DNA of 64,000 nt. Origin: Stutzerimonas stutzeri. GTDB taxonomy: Bacteria > Pseudomonadota > Gammaproteobacteria > Pseudomonadales > Pseudomonadaceae. Location of the stretch: assembly GCF_002890895.1 (NCBI RefSeq), contig NZ_POUL01000001.1, forward strand, positions 558,001-622,000. Reading direction: 5' to 3'. Under the pieces are notes generated by a model that saw nothing but the letters and a program-made list of their open reading frames with translations, did not search any database and was not told the DNA's origin. The position numbers and the translations under genes were made by a program. This document shows, piece by piece, positions 47,561 to 56,010 of this stretch; position 1 is the first letter of the stretch, and each line of letters begins with the position of its first letter.

Positions 47561-48256
47561 ATGAGCGATCCGGTTCTGCTGATCACAGGCGCGTCCTCCG
47601 GGATTGGCGCCGCCACCGCGCGTATCGCAGCCGAGGCTGGCTATCGCATCGCCCTGGCCGCCCGCTCCGAGGACAAGCTGACGGAGCTGGTGGACGAACT
47701 CGGCGGTCCCGACCGGGCGTTGGCCATTCGCTGTGATGTGAAGGAATACGCCGAGCAAAAGGCCATGGTGCAGCGGGTGCTCGACCACTTCGGTCAGCTC
47801 GATGCGGTCTACGCCAACGCCGGAATGCCGGGCAGCGAAGGCGGCTTCAGCGGCGCGGACCCTGAAGTCTGGCGCGAGATGCTGCTGACCAATGTGTATG
47901 GGGTAGGCCTGACACTGCGCTGCAGTTTAGAAGCGCTGAAAGCCAGCAGGGGCCATGTCTTGCTGACCGGCTCGGCCGCCGGCCGCTTCGTCATTCCCGG
48001 CTCGATGTACAGCGCCAGCAAGTGGGCGGTGACCGGCATGGGACTGAGCGTGCGCGAAGAACTGCGCGGCACCGGCGTGCGCGTCACGCTGATCGAGCCG
48101 GGCATGGTCGATACGCCACTCTTCGACCAGCCGCCACCCTATGCCCTGCAACCCGAAGACATAGCCCGTGCGGTGGTTTATGCGCTGTCGCAACCCAGCC
48201 ATGTGGATGTGAATGAGATCCTGATTCGGCCCGTCCCGCCGCTCGCAGACGATTAA
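47561..48256 (+). CDS. Short-chain dehydrogenase/reductase
   Basis: A 231-residue classical SDR. The cofactor loop is TGASSGIG near residue 10, the NNAG-equivalent is ANAG at 86-89, and the active site is Ser in LTGSAAG with YSASK. It probably uses NADP. The C-terminal half (LIEPGMVDTPLFDQP) holds the substrate lid. The substrate is not predictable. GAGAGGAAAGC lies before the ATG. Confidence 0.9.
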   Translation: MSDPVLLITGASSGIGAATARIAAEAGYRIALAARSEDKLTELVDELGGPDRALAIRCDVKEYAEQKAMVQRVLDHFGQLDAVYANAGMPGSEGGFSGADPEVWREMLLTNVYGVGLTLRCSLEALKASRGHVLLTGSAAGRFVIPGSMYSASKWAVTGMGLSVREELRGTGVRVTLIEPGMVDTPLFDQPPPYALQPEDIARAVVYALSQPSHVDVNEILIRPVPPLADD

Positions 48257-48469
48257 CCGGCGCTTAATAGTGGCTGGAGGCACCGTCCCGAAAGCAGATG
48301 ACTGCAACTTGAACGACAGGCCGGAGACCAGGTTATTTAGCGTTGGGCTGCTTTGACGAATAACTGAGACAGGCGACCGGCACCTCTTGCGAGAAACTTT
48401 TGCGCCTCGCTTCAGGTCGTTTATAGAAGCGGTTATTGGCCGCTCCATGCATCGATCGGGGGGATGCCC

Positions 48470-49765
48470 ATGGGTAACCTGGCACAACAGCCGAAGCAGC
48501 AACCGGCCCTGGCCGAGATGGATCATCTGCTGCGGCGCTTCCAGCAGGTTCGCGCTACCAGCGAAGCGATTTGCGCACCGTTGCAGGTCGAGGATTACGT
48601 CATCCAGAGCATGCCTGATGTCAGCCCGCCGAAATGGCATCTGGCGCACATCAGCTGGTTCTTCGAAGCCTTTCTGCTCAAGCCCTATCAGTCAGGCTAT
48701 AAACCGCTGAACGCCGCTTACGATCACCTGTTCAACTCCTACTATGAAACCCACAGCACGCCTTTTCCAAGGGTCCAGCGCGGGCTGATCTCCCGCCCCG
48801 GTGTAGACGACGTCTACCGTTTTCGTCACCACGTTGACCGCGCCATGGCCGAGCTGTTGGTCAATCCCCCACAAGAGCACGCCGCCGAAATCGTGCGCCG
48901 CGTCGAGCTGGGGCTGCAGCATGAGCAGCAGCATCAGGAACTGCTGCTCATGGACATCAAGCACATCCTTGCGCAGAACCCGCTGCACCCCGTCTACCGG
49001 GACGACCTGAAAGCGCCCCCTGCGCTGCAGAGCGAACGTCTTCGCTGGCACGATTACGCTGGCGGCGTGCACCACATCGGCCATGCTGGCAACGGCTTCG
49101 CCTTCGATTGCGAGACGCCGCGGCATCGGCAGTTCGTCGAGGACTTCCAGCTGGCCGACCGCCTGGTCAGCAATCGCGAATACCTGTCGTTCATCGCCGA
49201 CGGCGGCTACGCGCGCAGCGAGCTCTGGCTGTCTGACGGCTGGGCACACATTCGCCAGCACGGCTGGAATGCGCCGCTGTACTGGCACCGCGATGACGGC
49301 GCCTGGTATGAAATGACACTTGGCGGGATGCGCCCGCTGGATCTGGAGGCACCGGTCTGCCACGTCAGCTTCTATGAGGCCGATGCCTATGCGCGCTGGG
49401 CCGGCGCCCGCCTGCCGACCGAGGCCGAATGGGAGGTGGCTGCCACCGACCAGCCCCGGCGCGGCAATTTTCTGGAAAGCGACTATCTGCAACCTGTTGC
49501 TGCCAGCGTGCCGCATGAAGGGCCGGCGCAATTGTTCGGTGACGTCTGGGAATGGACCGCCAGTGCCTATCGCCCCTACCCGGGCTTCCATCCACTGGAA
49601 GGCAGCCTGGGTGAATACAACGGCAAGTTCATGTCTGGCCAGATGGTGTTGCGCGGCGGCTGCTGCGCAACACCCGAGGCGCACATCCGCGCGACCTATC
49701 GCAACTTCTTTCAACCAGCGATGCGCTGGCAATTCGCCGGGCTGCGCCTGGCCAGGGAGCTATGA
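48470..49765 (+). CDS. egtB: Ergothioneine synthase EgtB-like sulfoxide synthase
   Basis: A 431-residue non-haem iron enzyme that joins a thiol to trimethyl-histidine (hercynine). The N-terminal DinB-like domain supplies the three iron His: His-60 (WHLAHISWFFE) and His-151/His-155 (HEQQHQE). The C-terminal formylglycine-generating-enzyme-like domain has RLPTEAEWEVAA and GDVWEWTASAY. The ATG at 48470 has GGGGGG 7 bases upstream and is preferred to one two codons earlier. It is 3 bases ahead of egtD. No egtC, egtE or egtA accompanies them here, so the thiol donor is uncertain. Confidence 0.9.
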   Translation: MGNLAQQPKQQPALAEMDHLLRRFQQVRATSEAICAPLQVEDYVIQSMPDVSPPKWHLAHISWFFEAFLLKPYQSGYKPLNAAYDHLFNSYYETHSTPFPRVQRGLISRPGVDDVYRFRHHVDRAMAELLVNPPQEHAAEIVRRVELGLQHEQQHQELLLMDIKHILAQNPLHPVYRDDLKAPPALQSERLRWHDYAGGVHHIGHAGNGFAFDCETPRHRQFVEDFQLADRLVSNREYLSFIADGGYARSELWLSDGWAHIRQHGWNAPLYWHRDDGAWYEMTLGGMRPLDLEAPVCHVSFYEADAYARWAGARLPTEAEWEVAATDQPRRGNFLESDYLQPVAASVPHEGPAQLFGDVWEWTASAYRPYPGFHPLEGSLGEYNGKFMSGQMVLRGGCCATPEAHIRATYRNFFQPAMRWQFAGLRLAREL

Positions 49766-49768
49766 CCC

Positions 49769-50734
49769 ATGGCACTAGCCGTCCATTTTCATGACCAGAC
49801 CCAGCCGACCCACGACACGTCATTGCGTGACGAGGCATTGGCGGGATTCGCTGCCTCGCCCAAGCGGATCTCGCCGAAGTTCTTCTACGACCGGCGCGGC
49901 TCGGAGCTGTTCGAGCAGATCTGTCTGCAGCCCGAGTACTACGTGACCCGCACCGAGGAAAAGATCCTCGCCGACGCGGCGAATGACATTCTTGAGATCG
50001 CCGGCCCGCAGACCGATCTCATCGAACTGGGCAGCGGCGCTAGCCGCAAGGTACGCCTGCTGCTGGAAGGCCTGCGCCCGGTCAGCTACCTGGGCATCGA
50101 TATTTCCGAAGACTTTTTGCTCACCAGCACCCAGCGCCTGGCCGCGGACTATCCCTGGCTCGAAGTGCACGCCGCCTGCGCTGATTTCTCCGATGAACTG
50201 AAGCTTCCAGACGACTTCACCCTGCATCATCCGCTGGTGTTCTTCCCGGGCTCCAGCATCGGTAACTTCACGCCCCTGGAAGCGCGCAAGCTGCTCGGCC
50301 ATCTGCACGAGATTCTTCCGCCCGGCGGTGGCGTGCTGATCGGCGTCGATCTGGTCAAGGAGCGCAGCGTACTGGAGGCTGCCTACAACGATCGCGCGCA
50401 TGTCACAGCCGCGTTCAATCTCAATCTTCTGCAGCGCATTCGTCACGAGCTGGACAGCGACATCGATCCATCGCGCTTCGCCCACCAGGCCTTCTTCAAC
50501 GAGCAGGACTCGCGGATCGAGATGCACCTGATCAGCCGCGAGGCGCAGGACGTGACCATCGAGGGGCAGCGGTTTCATTTCGATGCCGGCGAAAGCCTTC
50601 ATACCGAGAACTCCTACAAGTACACCCTGCAATCATTTGCCGATCTGGCCAATAGTGCTGGTTTCGACTGCAGTGGCCAGTGGACCGATGCCCAGGCGTT
50701 GTTCAGCGTGCATTACCTGCAACGCCGTCCGTGA
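49769..50734 (+). CDS. egtD: L-histidine N-alpha-methyltransferase EgtD
   Basis: A 321-residue SAM-dependent enzyme that trimethylates histidine to hercynine, the first step of ergothioneine synthesis. RISPKFFYDRRGSELFEQI near residue 35 and DLIELGSGASRKVRLLLE (SAM site) are family markers. FFPGSSIGNF and the His-binding region near the C-terminus (DAGESLHTENSYKYTLQSF) are also present. It follows egtB after 3 bases, and its stop overlaps the subtilase start. Confidence 0.93.
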   Translation: MALAVHFHDQTQPTHDTSLRDEALAGFAASPKRISPKFFYDRRGSELFEQICLQPEYYVTRTEEKILADAANDILEIAGPQTDLIELGSGASRKVRLLLEGLRPVSYLGIDISEDFLLTSTQRLAADYPWLEVHAACADFSDELKLPDDFTLHHPLVFFPGSSIGNFTPLEARKLLGHLHEILPPGGGVLIGVDLVKERSVLEAAYNDRAHVTAAFNLNLLQRIRHELDSDIDPSRFAHQAFFNEQDSRIEMHLISREAQDVTIEGQRFHFDAGESLHTENSYKYTLQSFADLANSAGFDCSGQWTDAQALFSVHYLQRRP

Positions 50735-52482
50735 GGCCATTCATCTACCGCCTGAGCGCTCTCGCTCTAACCTTTGGACTCGGCACCGCAACGGCAGCAG
50801 AACAACCGCTGCGGATCAAGGATCTGCAGCGCTGCGGTGATCTGTTTTCCACCGAACAGCTGACCTATTGCCTGCGAAGCGAAGGGCTCGACTCAAGCAG
50901 CCTTGAAGTGAGGCTGAGCGGCGAGGCAGTCGATATCCGCCAGGAAGATGGCGGCCGACTGCGCCTGACCCTGAGCCCGGACGGTCATCAGAGCGGTCCC
51001 CTCTGGCTGGAACAGGACGGGCGCCGCAGCAACCCGGTCTGGCTTACGCTCAATGGCAGCCATGTGCTGGCCGCCGGCCCCGATGCCGTCGCCAAGAACA
51101 TGGACGGCCTGACCACCTATGTGAACCTGGTCAGCCTGATCATCGAAGAGGATCACGACGGGCTCGAGGAGTCGCAGCGTCTGGCGGCGAAATACGGCGC
51201 CGAAGTCGTCGGCGCCATCACCCCGCTCAACACCTATCAACTGCGTCTGCCGGCCAGAAATCTGACCGAACGTGACGCGCTGGTGCTGCGCCTGGGCAGC
51301 GAGACGAGTGTGGATGCCGTGGTCGTGGAGGAATCTGGCGCCGAGGAGCCGGTGGAGGAGGATCAGCAAAGCAAGCCGCGCAACAGCGAATGGGTGGCCA
51401 ACCGCTTTCTCGATGCAGTGGACTTCTACCTGCATCGCCTGCCCGCGAAAAAACCGCCGATCAGCACTCACCCGGTGCGCATCGGCATTGTTGAACGCGA
51501 CGTCGACTTCGACTCGCCCGAATTCGCCGCCTACCTTGGCCCTTGCGACCCTGCCAAGCCACGAACCTGCGTCTATGCCCGTGATGCGGCTTCCCCAGCC
51601 GATCATGGCACCAGCGTTACCGGCATCCTCGCGGCACGCAGCGTCGACCCTGGCGACAGCGGCTTTCTCAGCGCATTGGAGCCGGCGAGTTCAGGGTTCG
51701 AGGTCATCGTCGAGCGCAACTCGGACGCAGGCATCACCGCCAACGTCGCGGCCTCGGTCAATCTGGTCGAAGACGGCGTGAGGGTATTGAACTGGAGCTG
51801 GGGTATTCACCGCGTCGGCACACTTGATGTGGACGGTGAGGAGATCGATTCCCTGGTGCGCTCTGGTGTCGCGATGAGCGGTTACGAAGAGCTGCTCGAA
51901 GAGTTCTTTCTCTGGTTGCGCCGCGAGCATCCAGATGTGGTGGTGGTGAACTCGGCGGGCAATGGCTCGGCCCATTCCGGTCAGGACGATTACCGCCTGC
52001 CGTCCTCGTTCATCACAGAACAACTCCTGGTAGTGGGTGCTCACCAGCGTGATTTCACCAAGGACGTGCCGGTCGAGCATCCTTCCTACGTCACCAAGCG
52101 CCCGTCCTCCAACATCGATATGCGCGTCGACATCACCGCGTCGGCCTGCACCCGCGCCGCGACGCTGGAACCTGGCAAGCGCGGCGAAGTGCACTGCGGC
52201 ACCTCGTACGCCACGCCGATGGTCACCGGGGTAGTCGGTGCGATGCTATCCATTAACCCGGCCCTGGAGCCTGAACAGCTGCGCGAACTGCTGCGCCGAA
52301 GCGCGCTGACCATCGGCCGCAACAGCGATTTCGAAGCCGTCGAAGGCGACGACCTGACAGCCCCGATCCTGCCATCGGAGCGCAGCTACCGGCTCGACAA
52401 CCAGGACATTGGCCGTTCGGCCCGTCTGGATATGCGCAAAGCACTGGAACTGACCGTCGACAGTTTGCAGCACGTTCACTGA
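50731..52482 (+). CDS. S8 subtilase-like protein coupled to egtD
   Basis: A 583-residue exported protein. It starts at GTG 50731 inside the egtD stop (GTGA), with a signal peptide cut near TATAAEQ. The first 240 residues have no clear match. The rest is a subtilisin-like domain with His-292 (DHGTSVTGIL), Asn-411 (NSAGNGS) and Ser-492 (CGTSYATPM). The Asp strand reads IGIVERDVDFDSPEF, so the usual DTG Asp is Glu-255. Asp-257 or 259 could substitute, or the enzyme could be inactive. Why a subtilase is co-translated with ergothioneine genes is unknown. Confidence 0.85.
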   Translation: MRPFIYRLSALALTFGLGTATAAEQPLRIKDLQRCGDLFSTEQLTYCLRSEGLDSSSLEVRLSGEAVDIRQEDGGRLRLTLSPDGHQSGPLWLEQDGRRSNPVWLTLNGSHVLAAGPDAVAKNMDGLTTYVNLVSLIIEEDHDGLEESQRLAAKYGAEVVGAITPLNTYQLRLPARNLTERDALVLRLGSETSVDAVVVEESGAEEPVEEDQQSKPRNSEWVANRFLDAVDFYLHRLPAKKPPISTHPVRIGIVERDVDFDSPEFAAYLGPCDPAKPRTCVYARDAASPADHGTSVTGILAARSVDPGDSGFLSALEPASSGFEVIVERNSDAGITANVAASVNLVEDGVRVLNWSWGIHRVGTLDVDGEEIDSLVRSGVAMSGYEELLEEFFLWLRREHPDVVVVNSAGNGSAHSGQDDYRLPSSFITEQLLVVGAHQRDFTKDVPVEHPSYVTKRPSSNIDMRVDITASACTRAATLEPGKRGEVHCGTSYATPMVTGVVGAMLSINPALEPEQLRELLRRSALTIGRNSDFEAVEGDDLTAPILPSERSYRLDNQDIGRSARLDMRKALELTVDSLQHVH

Positions 52483-52976
52483 GAACCAATTCCCCTCGGC
52501 TGGAACGCCGTGCTGACACTCAGCAGCAGCGCACCTCCATGACCAGAAGCTCATGAGCATCAGTTTTGAAACACTCTGAAACAAGACGAGCGCTATAAGC
52601 GAGGCGTGTAAGCGAAGCGGCGGATAAGGCTCCGCTGGGCGCTCGAAATTGTTCTACGCAACTATAAGCACAATGAATTCAAACAGTTAATCGATAGAAT
52701 CAGTTTGATATTTAATTGCCACACAATAGTGGCCATATAGGTAAAACTATTAATTACCTCGCCAAGAGTTGCTTTTAATGGCGCCAATTTAACTTCAGTA
52801 ATTAATCCCGCATCTATATAAAGACTATGCACGCGACGCCACGATACTTCCGGCGCGAAAACGCGTTGCATGGTGGCGTCAGTGGTCGGTGCTTCGTTCG
52901 ATGCATGGGTCCTTGGATGCCTCCGCACTTTTTAAAGGGTTAAGCCCCTTTGTCGTATTAAGTTCCGGAGATTTCA
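52483..52976. other. 494-base A/T-rich region before the GH5 gene
   Basis: No gene is called; an 88-codon minus-strand frame (52662-52928) lacks support. The A/T-rich part (52650-52825) contains an inverted repeat AGGTAA-N9-TTACCT (52739-52759). A TATATAAAG hexamer region (52815-52823) could be a -10 box. A folded leader and a weak AAAGGG/CCCTTT hairpin (52934-52951) lie before the GH5 start. Confidence 0.55.
52835..52880 (+). promoter_or_regulatory. Structured 5' leader of the GH5 gene
   Basis: Outer arms GACGCCAC (52835-52842) and GTGGCGTC (52873-52880) pair perfectly. An inner CGCG-AAAA-CGCG hairpin (52854-52865) nests inside. A TATATA box about 13 bases upstream would place it at the RNA's 5' end. 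It does not match a c-di-GMP riboswitch I can recognise. Confidence 0.45.
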
Positions 52977-55079
52977 ATGCTCTTCAAAACGACGGTCTGC
53001 ACACGTAACGTGCTACTCAGTGCCGCCCTGCTCGCTGCAGCTATAGGCTTAAGCCCAATCCAGCCTGCCCAAGCAGCCACTGCCACTGTGACTACCCAAC
53101 AAGTTGTCGCCACGGCCCAGGTCAATGACTTCACCGGCCCAGAGTGGCTCAAAGGCAGCTGGCGCAAGTCGGCCGGCCTGTCCATACCGGCCACGGCGGC
53201 CAACAAAGCAACGTTCAGAAAAGGCGCTCAGGTCAGAACGGCCGACGGTCAGGTTCGCACCATCAAGGTGATTTATTACTCCGGCGCCCACATGAGCCTG
53301 ATGCTTTCTGGAGCCACCCTCAACGCGTCGAAAAATGGTCACCCGAAAACCGTTGCGGCGTTGGGTACGGCTGCGGTGGCCGATGGAAAACCTTCGGCTA
53401 GCAGCCGCGACCAGCTCAGCAGCACCTCGACCCACGGCACTGCCATCAACAACTACACCAACAGCGACTGGTTAAACGGGGTATGGCGCAAGTCGGCCGG
53501 CTTCTCCATACCCGCCAACAGCGCGAACCGTTCGGCATTCAAGGTCGGCTCCTCGGTAAAACTGGCTGACGGGCAGGTGCGCAAGATCAACGCCGTGTAT
53601 GTGTCCGGCAAGAACATGAGCGTGATGCTTGCGGGCGCGGCGCTGAACGGCAAACTCGGGCATCCGAACAAGCTGTTCTCCACCGCCAGCAGCAGTGCCC
53701 CGGCTTCTCCAACTGCTCCAAGCAAGCCCGCTGCTCCGGCGCCAGAGCCGGTCGTTAGCCAGCCTGCGACCGGCTCCTCCATGACCACTGCGCTCAACGC
53801 CTTTAACGGCGGCGATTTCGTCAACGGCATTTACAACACCAGCAAGTTCGTCGGCGTCTCGGTCAAGGCGACGGCCGAGAACAAGGCGGCCTTCCACAAG
53901 GGCGCGAAAATCCGCTTCTTCGATGGCCAGGTGCGCACCATCAACCTTATCTACCATTCCGGCGGCAACATGACCGTCATGGTCGATGGCGGGCCCATCA
54001 ACGGCAAGGCGGTGGGCTATCCCCGCACCCTCTCGGTCAGTAGCACTGGCTTCAGCAATACAAGCCCCAGCGTCGGCAGCACGCCAGCGGCAGGGAACGC
54101 AGCGCCGGCAAACCCGATCAACCTGGTCGGGATCAACTTAGCCGGGGCAGAGTTCGGGGCAGATGTCGGGCTTCCAGGGGTGTACTTGAAGCAGTACATC
54201 TACCCGGGCGAAGCCGACTTCAAGCGTTACGCCGAGCGCAACCTGAAACTGGTCCGCCTGCCTTTTCGCTGGGAGCGAATTCAGCCAAGACTCAACGGTG
54301 AGCTGAACAGCGTCGAACTCCGCCGCATGCTGACAACGCTCGACCATGCGAAGAAATACAACATGCAGGTCATCCTCGACATGCATAACTACTACCGCTA
54401 TCACGGCAAGATGATCGGGTCCAACGAGGTGCCGGTGAGCGCATTTGCCGATGCCTGGCGACGCATTGCGCAAAAGGTTGCCAGCCATCCGGCCGTTTAT
54501 GGCTATGGGTTGATGAACGAGCCACACACCACCAACGGCAAGTGGCCTACCGCCGCGCTGGCAGCGGCGAAAAGCATCCGCAGCATCGATGCCGAAAAGT
54601 GGGTGGTCATCGCCGGTGATCGCTGGTCCAGCGCATTCCACTGGCCGTCTTACAACACCCAGTTGGTCAAGGACGCGTGGATGCGCGACCCGAACAACAA
54701 CCTGATGTTCGAGGCGCATCTCTACTTCGACAAGGATTACTCGGGCTACTACACCAACCGCTACGAGAAATACGACCCCATGATTGGTGTGGTGCGTGCG
54801 AAACCCTTTGTGGAGTGGCTGAACAGGTATCGCCTGCGTGGCTTCATCGGTGAGCACGGGGCGCCGGACTTCTCTCCCTCGGCCGTGGTTGCCATGGACA
54901 ACATGCTCAAGTATTTGGGCCAGCATTGCATTCCCAGCACCTACTGGGCCGCCGGCCCCTGGTGGGGTGACTATGCGCTGTCATTGGACGTGAAAAGCGG
55001 CAAACCTCGTCCCCAGCTACCCATATTGCAGAAGCACGCAGCGAACAAATCCTGCGGGGCCGTTGGCCCGCTGCGATAA
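52977..55079 (+). CDS. Secreted GH5 glycosidase with three N-terminal repeats
   Basis: A 700-residue secreted enzyme. A signal peptide (to about residue 33, AQAA) is followed by three copies of a 75-residue module (50-125, 160-233, 275-351). Each has a W/F-x-NG or LKG opening, an N-K-x-x-F-x-K-G centre, DGQVR and a final GHP or GYP. Ser/Pro-rich linkers separate them. The C-terminal GH5 domain (380-700) has NEP with acid/base Glu-515 and nucleophile Glu-626 (IGEHGAP). It should cut a beta-1,4-linked glucan such as cellulose. The modules are not a CBM family I know and may bind wall or matrix polymer. GGAG lies 7 bases upstream. Confidence 0.88.
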   Translation: MLFKTTVCTRNVLLSAALLAAAIGLSPIQPAQAATATVTTQQVVATAQVNDFTGPEWLKGSWRKSAGLSIPATAANKATFRKGAQVRTADGQVRTIKVIYYSGAHMSLMLSGATLNASKNGHPKTVAALGTAAVADGKPSASSRDQLSSTSTHGTAINNYTNSDWLNGVWRKSAGFSIPANSANRSAFKVGSSVKLADGQVRKINAVYVSGKNMSVMLAGAALNGKLGHPNKLFSTASSSAPASPTAPSKPAAPAPEPVVSQPATGSSMTTALNAFNGGDFVNGIYNTSKFVGVSVKATAENKAAFHKGAKIRFFDGQVRTINLIYHSGGNMTVMVDGGPINGKAVGYPRTLSVSSTGFSNTSPSVGSTPAAGNAAPANPINLVGINLAGAEFGADVGLPGVYLKQYIYPGEADFKRYAERNLKLVRLPFRWERIQPRLNGELNSVELRRMLTTLDHAKKYNMQVILDMHNYYRYHGKMIGSNEVPVSAFADAWRRIAQKVASHPAVYGYGLMNEPHTTNGKWPTAALAAAKSIRSIDAEKWVVIAGDRWSSAFHWPSYNTQLVKDAWMRDPNNNLMFEAHLYFDKDYSGYYTNRYEKYDPMIGVVRAKPFVEWLNRYRLRGFIGEHGAPDFSPSAVVAMDNMLKYLGQHCIPSTYWAAGPWWGDYALSLDVKSGKPRPQLPILQKHAANKSCGAVGPLR

Positions 55080-55096
55080 TGCACGAATGCACGACC

Positions 55097-55130
55097 GGCG
55101 CCCCGCCTCTGCGGGGCGGCTTTCGTTTAT
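55097..55130 (+). terminator. Terminator of the GH5 gene
   Basis: Arms GCCCCGC and GCGGGGC around CTCT, followed by GGCTTTCGTTT, start about 20 bases past the stop. The minus-strand gene ending at 55134 is convergent. Confidence 0.75.
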
Positions 55131-55133
55131 GTA

Positions 55134-55514
55134 CTAGCCAGCCGTCGCGATGCCGTCGAATACTTCCGGGACCAGCGCCGCTTCACCTTTTTCATCGAGA
55201 CGGCGACGGTTCTCGGTTCGACCCGCGCCACCCTCGAGCATCTCCATCAGGCGTACACCGCGATCAGTGAGCACGAAATTCTCGCCATTGCCACCCTCCT
55301 CCTCCGGACGCGCCACCATGTATCCGCCCTCGAACAGCAGGCTCTCGTAGTTCTGCGCTTCGGCCTTCAAGGAATCCATGTTGGGCATCGGCTGACCGGC
55401 CTCTTCCGCCGCCAGCGCATGCTCGTCAGCGTACTGACGTGGCGTGAAGCTCTCGTTTCCGGATTTCTGCGCTTCGCGCAGCAGGCGTAGCATCAAGTCC
55501 CAGTCGTAGGTCAT
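55134..55514 (-). CDS. Small winged-helix-like (DUF2513-like) protein
   Basis: A 126-residue soluble protein starting MTYDWDLMLRLLREAQ. The layout is two N-terminal helices, a YESLLFEGGYMVARP turn and FVLTDRGVRLMEML. This resembles DUF2513 and other small winged helices (MxxDxDLxRxIL ... LLxEAGxI ... LTxxGxxFL). It might regulate transcription, but no target is visible. The ATG at 55514 is chosen because earlier codons lack similar structure. Confidence in the domain is moderate. Confidence 0.75.
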   Translation of the reverse strand: MTYDWDLMLRLLREAQKSGNESFTPRQYADEHALAAEEAGQPMPNMDSLKAEAQNYESLLFEGGYMVARPEEEGGNGENFVLTDRGVRLMEMLEGGAGRTENRRRLDEKGEAALVPEVFDGIATAG

Positions 55515-55668
55515 GTCCGTTCTCCTGTTGCGCCGCTTCGGGGAGGCGGCCATCGATATTCGGACCCCATCCGCCGCGGCATGGTTCGATCCAGCGCAAC
55601 CGCAAAAGGCTGAACTAAAGCGCGCCAGGTGCGATCCACCAGTTAGGTCGTTAATTAAGGAGCGCACC

Positions 55669-55965
55669 ATGAAACGTCTCATCGTCCCGTTCACCCTCGC
55701 CCTGCTGGCCAGCCAGCCAGTGTTCGCCGACCAATGCACCACCGACCAGATCAATGCCAAAGCCAAAGAGCTGGCCGACCGCGTCAACGCCCTGACCGAG
55801 AGCGATCCGAAGCGTGCCGCGAAGATCAACGAAGAGTTGCGCGATATGGAGATCAAGCAGACTGCCGAGCAGCTCGGCAGCGAGTGTGAAGCCTACGAAA
55901 AACGCATCAAGCACGTGGAGCAGGCGGAGAAGCAGGCCCCTATAGCACCAGCAGAAGAGCGATAG
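55669..55965 (+). CDS. Small periplasmic helical protein, 98 aa
   Basis: A 98-residue exported protein with a signal peptide ending VFADQC. The mature part is a charged helix rich in Lys, Glu and Ala, with two Cys (DQCTT and SECEAY) likely in a disulfide. A perfect AAGGAG lies 6 bases before the ATG at 55669. It may serve as a small periplasmic chaperone or coiled-coil; no family is assigned. Confidence 0.75.
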   Translation: MKRLIVPFTLALLASQPVFADQCTTDQINAKAKELADRVNALTESDPKRAAKINEELRDMEIKQTAEQLGSECEAYEKRIKHVEQAEKQAPIAPAEER

Positions 55966-56010
55966 GGGTGGAACGAGCCAGGGCCGTGATGCCGCCCCGG
56001 CTGTTGCAGA

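Noticed and set aside
46565..47788. 407-codon minus-strand frame across lhr start and neighbours
   Set aside because: Cuts through three supported genes and shows no conserved motif.
52662..52928. 88-codon minus-strand frame in the GH5 promoter region
   Set aside because: A/T-rich non-coding composition and no ribosome-binding site; the leader hairpins explain its GC-rich part better.
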